A DNA stretch of 64,000 nucleotides from the NCBI GenBank assembly GCA_913057235.1, contig CAJXNI010000010.1, forward strand, positions 1 through 64,000, read 5' to 3'. Positions 61,272-64,000 of this stretch are shown piece after piece. The notes below the pieces were generated by a model. The model was given only the letters and a program-made list of their open reading frames with translations, had not been told where the DNA came from and ran no database searches. The position numbers were made by a program, and so were the translations under genes. This DNA comes from an uncultured Bacteroidota bacterium (GTDB taxonomy: Bacteria; Bacteroidota; Bacteroidia; Flavobacteriales; Schleiferiaceae). The stretch's first letter is position 1. Each line of letters begins with the position of its first letter.

Positions 61272-61295
61272 TTCTCATGAGTTTTCTCTTGAGAA
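61272..61295. promoter_or_regulatory. Inverted repeat upstream of the suf operon (candidate operator)
   Basis: TTCTCATGAG (61272-61281) and CTCTTGAGAA (61286-61295) form a 10-base inverted repeat with one mismatch and a TTTT centre. It is located about 10 bases upstream of the -7-like box TATTTTTG (61306-61313), between divergent genes, so it is not a terminator and may bind a regulator of Fe-S biogenesis. Confidence 0.5.
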
Positions 61296-61305
61296 CCTTA
61301 TAATA

Positions 61306-61313
61306 TATTTTTG
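61306..61313 (+). promoter_or_regulatory. -7 element of the suf operon
   Basis: TATTTTTG matches TAnnTTTG exactly, followed by C, 27 bases before the first gene. No well-spaced -33 box; its place is taken by the inverted repeat. Confidence 0.45.
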
Positions 61314-61340
61314 CATTAAATTTGACTAAATCCAAATAAG

Positions 61341-61670
61341 ATGGTTAAAATTTCTGAAACTGCTCAAATACAGCTTAGTCAACTGATGCAGCAAGCTGGT
61401 TTTGATGCCCAAAACGCTTATGTGCGAGTAAGTGTGTCCAGTGGAGGCTGTAGCGGCCTGTCTTACAATTTAGACTTTGATACTACCTTAAAAGCTGAGG
61501 ATAAAGTTTTTGAGGATAAGGGTATTAAAATAGCAGTAGACAAAAAGAGTTTTTTTTACCTGATTGGTACTACCTTGGAATACAGTGGCGGGCTCAATGG
61601 AAAAGGCTTTTTATTTAACAACCCCAATGCTTCACGCACCTGTGGGTGTGGAGAAAGCTTCGCGGTATAA
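61341..61670 (+). CDS. sufA: HesB/IscA-type iron-sulfur cluster carrier
   Basis: 109 residues. A-type carrier with the three conserved Cys: Cys37 (SSGGCSGL) and Cys101/Cys103 (RTCGCGESF). Receives a cluster from the SufBCD scaffold and passes it to targets. First gene of the suf operon, 12 bases before sufB, which supports a SufA role; IscA/ErpA naming is equally possible. Confidence 0.93.
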   Translation: MVKISETAQIQLSQLMQQAGFDAQNAYVRVSVSSGGCSGLSYNLDFDTTLKAEDKVFEDKGIKIAVDKKSFFYLIGTTLEYSGGLNGKGFLFNNPNASRTCGCGESFAV

Positions 61671-61682
61671 AATATAACGACA

Positions 61683-63125
61683 ATGAGTGCAGAAGATCAA
61701 TTATTAGAAGAAGTTACCGGTTCAGAGTATAAATACGGATTTTACACCAATATAGAGTCAGATAAAGCTCCTCCTGGGTTAAGTGCTGAAATAGTGCGTT
61801 TTATTTCAGCTAAAAAAAATGAGCCAAAGTGGATGTTGGAATGGCGGCTAGATGCTCTCAAAACTTTCATGAGCATGAAGGAGCCTTCATGGGCCCACAT
61901 CTCTTATCCTGAGCCTGATTTGCAGGGTATTTCTTATTATTCTGCTCCAAAAAAGAAGAAAACTCTTGAAAGCTTGGATCAGGTAGATCCAGAGCTTTTG
62001 GAAACCTTTAAAAAACTAGGTATTTCGCTGGAAGAGCAGAAAAGACTCACAGGTGTAGCCATGGATGTGGTAGTGGATTCAGTGTCAGTGGCTACCACTT
62101 TTAAAGAAAAGTTGGCCGAACTTGGCGTTATTTTTTGCTCTATTTCGGAAGCTATTCAAGAGCATCCAGAATTGGTTAAAAAGCATTTGGGTACCGTAGT
62201 GCCTAAATCTGACAACTACTATGCAGCTCTAAATTCTGCGGTTTTCACCGATGGCTCTTTCTGCTACATACCCAAAGGCGTGCGCTGCCCCATGGAGTTA
62301 AGTACTTACTTCAGAATAAATGAAGCAGGTACGGGGCAGTTTGAGAGAACCTTACTTATAGCCGATGAGAATAGCTATGTGAGTTACCTGGAAGGCTGCA
62401 CTGCTCCTATGCGTGATGAGAATCAGTTACACGCAGCGGTGGTAGAATTAAAAGCTTTAAATGATGCGGAAATAAAATATTCTACCGTTCAAAACTGGTA
62501 CCCAGGTGATAAAAACGGCAAGGGTGGCGTTTACAACTTTGTGACCAAGCGTGGCCTCTGCGAGAAGAATAGTAAAATCAGTTGGACCCAGGTAGAGACC
62601 GGCTCAGCTGTAACATGGAAATATCCTTCTTGCATTCTTAAAGGAGAAAATTCGGTAGGAGAATTTTACTCGGTGGCGGTCACCAACAACTATCAGCAAG
62701 CAGATACTGGTACCAAAATGATTCATTTGGGCAAGAACACCAAGAGCACCATTATTAGTAAAGGTATTTGCGCAGGCAAGAGTAACGGTTCCTACCGTGG
62801 TTTGGTCAAAATTGGTCCCAGAGCCGAAAACGCCCGAAACTTTTCTCAATGCGACTCGCTATTGATGGGTAGTAGCTGCGGTTCCCACACCTTCCCTTAT
62901 ATAGAAACTCAAAATAAGAGTGCCAAGGTAGAGCACGAGGCCACTACCTCTAAAATTGGGGAGGATCAGATTTTTTATTGCAATCAGCGCGGCATAGGTG
63001 AGGAAGAAGCTATTGCCTTAATCGTAAACGGCTATTGCAAAGACGTGCTGAACCAGCTTCCCATGGAGTTTGCTGTTGAGGCTCAAAAGCTTTTGGCCAT
63101 ATCATTAGAAGGTTCAGTAGGTTAA
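61683..63125 (+). CDS. sufB: Fe-S cluster assembly protein SufB
   Basis: 480 residues, standard length. Part of the SufBC2D scaffold that builds iron-sulfur clusters. Typical blocks: [16 protein letters not shown] near the N-terminus, [43 protein letters not shown] and the C-terminal [20 protein letters not shown]. Followed 52 bases later by sufC. Confidence 0.97.
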   Translation: MSAEDQLLEEVTGSEYKYGFYTNIESDKAPPGLSAEIVRFISAKKNEPKWMLEWRLDALKTFMSMKEPSWAHISYPEPDLQGISYYSAPKKKKTLESLDQVDPELLETFKKLGISLEEQKRLTGVAMDVVVDSVSVATTFKEKLAELGVIFCSISEAIQEHPELVKKHLGTVVPKSDNYYAALNSAVFTDGSFCYIPKGVRCPMELSTYFRINEAGTGQFERTLLIADENSYVSYLEGCTAPMRDENQLHAAVVELKALNDAEIKYSTVQNWYPGDKNGKGGVYNFVTKRGLCEKNSKISWTQVETGSAVTWKYPSCILKGENSVGEFYSVAVTNNYQQADTGTKMIHLGKNTKSTIISKGICAGKSNGSYRGLVKIGPRAENARNFSQCDSLLMGSSCGSHTFPYIETQNKSAKVEHEATTSKIGEDQIFYCNQRGIGEEEAIALIVNGYCKDVLNQLPMEFAVEAQKLLAISLEGSVG

Positions 63126-63177
63126 ATAGCGTCTGATTCATCCAACGAAAGTTGACAACTATTTTAAAACACATTAC

Positions 63178-63930
63178 ATGCTTAAAATAAAAAACTTGCA
63201 CGCCCACATTGAGGGTAAGGAGATTTTACGAGGTATCAACCTAGAAGTGAAGCCGGGTGAGGTGCACGCTATAATGGGCCCCAATGGCTCGGGAAAAAGC
63301 ACCCTCTCTTCGGTTATTGCTGGTAGAGAAGATTATGGAGTAAGCCAGGGAGAAATTGACTTTGAGGGTGAGGATATTTTAGACTTGGAGGCCGATGAAC
63401 GTGCTCATAAAGGCGTTTTTCTCTCCTTTCAGTATCCAGTAGAAATTCCGGGGGTAACTGTAACCAATTTCTTGAAAACGTCTATTAATGAAATGCGCAA
63501 AGCACGAGGCTTGGAACCCCTGCCAGCCAACAAGCTACTTAAGAAAATGCGCGAGAAAATGAGTTTGCTGGAAATGGATAAAGGTTTTTTAAGCCGCTCA
63601 TTGAATGAAGGTTTTTCGGGTGGTGAGAAAAAACGCAACGAGATTTTTCAGATGGCTATGCTGGAACCCAAATTAGCCATTTTAGACGAAACTGATTCAG
63701 GTTTGGATATTGACGCGTTACGGGTTGTGGCCAATGGTGTGAATAAGTTGCGTACTAAAGACAATGCCGTGATTGTTATCACCCATTACCAAAGACTTTT
63801 AGATCATATTGTGCCTGATTACGTGCATGTTTTGCATCAGGGGAAAATTGTGAAAAGCGGTGATAAAAACCTGGCGCTTCAATTAGAAGAAAAGGGTTAT
63901 GACTGGCTTAAAGCCGAAACAGCAGTATAA
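63178..63930 (+). CDS. sufC: Fe-S cluster assembly ATPase SufC
   Basis: 250 residues. ABC-type ATPase of the SufBCD complex. Walker A GPNGSGKST, signature FSGGEKKRNEI, Walker B AILDETDSGLDIDAL and the H-loop ITHYQRLL are present. Cytoplasmic; drives conformational change of SufB-SufD. Followed after one base by sufD. Confidence 0.97.
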   Translation: MLKIKNLHAHIEGKEILRGINLEVKPGEVHAIMGPNGSGKSTLSSVIAGREDYGVSQGEIDFEGEDILDLEADERAHKGVFLSFQYPVEIPGVTVTNFLKTSINEMRKARGLEPLPANKLLKKMREKMSLLEMDKGFLSRSLNEGFSGGEKKRNEIFQMAMLEPKLAILDETDSGLDIDALRVVANGVNKLRTKDNAVIVITHYQRLLDHIVPDYVHVLHQGKIVKSGDKNLALQLEEKGYDWLKAETAV

Positions 63931-63931
63931 A

Positions 63932-64000
63932 ATGGAAGCACTTAAAGACACTTTAGAGTCTTCATTTATAGTATTTGAAAACGATCTGAACGGAGAGGCG
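63932..64000 (+). CDS. sufD: Fe-S cluster assembly protein SufD, 5' end only
   Basis: The frame opens at ATG 63932, two bases after the sufC stop, and runs off the window after 23 codons (MEALKDTLESSFIVFEND). Position directly after sufBC and a short helical N-terminus fit SufD, but too little is present to check motifs. Confidence 0.7.
   Translation, partial: MEALKDTLESSFIVFENDLNGEA

Overview
The window comes from the chromosome of a member of the Bacteroidota, most likely the order Flavobacteriales. The evidence is: three giant secreted proteins ending in the gliding-motility-associated (type B) sorting domain of the type IX secretion system; many LxxC-type lipoproteins; a DUF4270 protein next to glmS; an sdhC-sdhA-sdhB complex II operon; and promoter-like TAnnTTTG -7 elements. 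No rRNA, tRNA or CRISPR array was seen. By eye, two accessory stretches (about 1-6400 and 16200-19450) look more AT-rich than the rest.

Layout. 1-722 is the right end of an IS3-family element. 770-6100 is an accessory block of unrecognised lipoprotein and outer-membrane genes. Its intergenic DNA is built from repeated modules: a 70-bp leader with two abutting palindromes placed before the genes, and a long hairpin placed after them. One lipoprotein gene there is broken by an in-frame stop. 6415-16205 is mostly housekeeping: an OmpA-like protein, an SPFH lipoprotein, a long PurF-like amidotransferase, an ACMSD-type decarboxylase, an Asp/Glu racemase-like gene with no canonical start, a TerB-like protein, and prs-rplY-pth. 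16279-19435 is a minus-strand, translationally coupled array of four paralogous lipoproteins, plus one chimeric gene made by copying 269 bp of a neighbour.

19552-29052 holds a glycogen-synthase-like half protein, DUF4270 and glmS on the minus strand, divergent from panC-panD-flippase-like-radA and an NAD-binding protein. 29059-38426 holds a coiled-coil OmpA lipoprotein, xth with a small-protein/nucleotidyltransferase pair, a 1147-residue outer-membrane protein, a ComF-like protein, an Ig-like lipoprotein and a nitrilase. 38427-38761 has no protein gene but carries two plus-strand terminator hairpins and promoter-like elements; I propose two small RNAs, the second a candidate 6S-like RNA. 38762-41946 is a RavA/ViaA-type pair. 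42830-46289 is sdhCAB, followed by a PepP-type peptidase and an alpha/beta hydrolase.

48609-61137 is dominated by three giant paralogues (1231, 1247 and 1274 residues). Each can be read as 16 tandem repeats of about 70 residues, each repeat with a Cys pair, ahead of the sorting domain; thiL lies between the second and third. 61341-64000 is the start of a SUF iron-sulfur operon (IscA/SufA-type, sufB, sufC, 5' end of sufD), with an inverted repeat in its promoter region.

The least described biology here is the repeat-flanked lipoprotein/outer-membrane cassettes, the coupled lipoprotein array with its chimera, the candidate small RNAs, and the trio of 16-repeat surface proteins.
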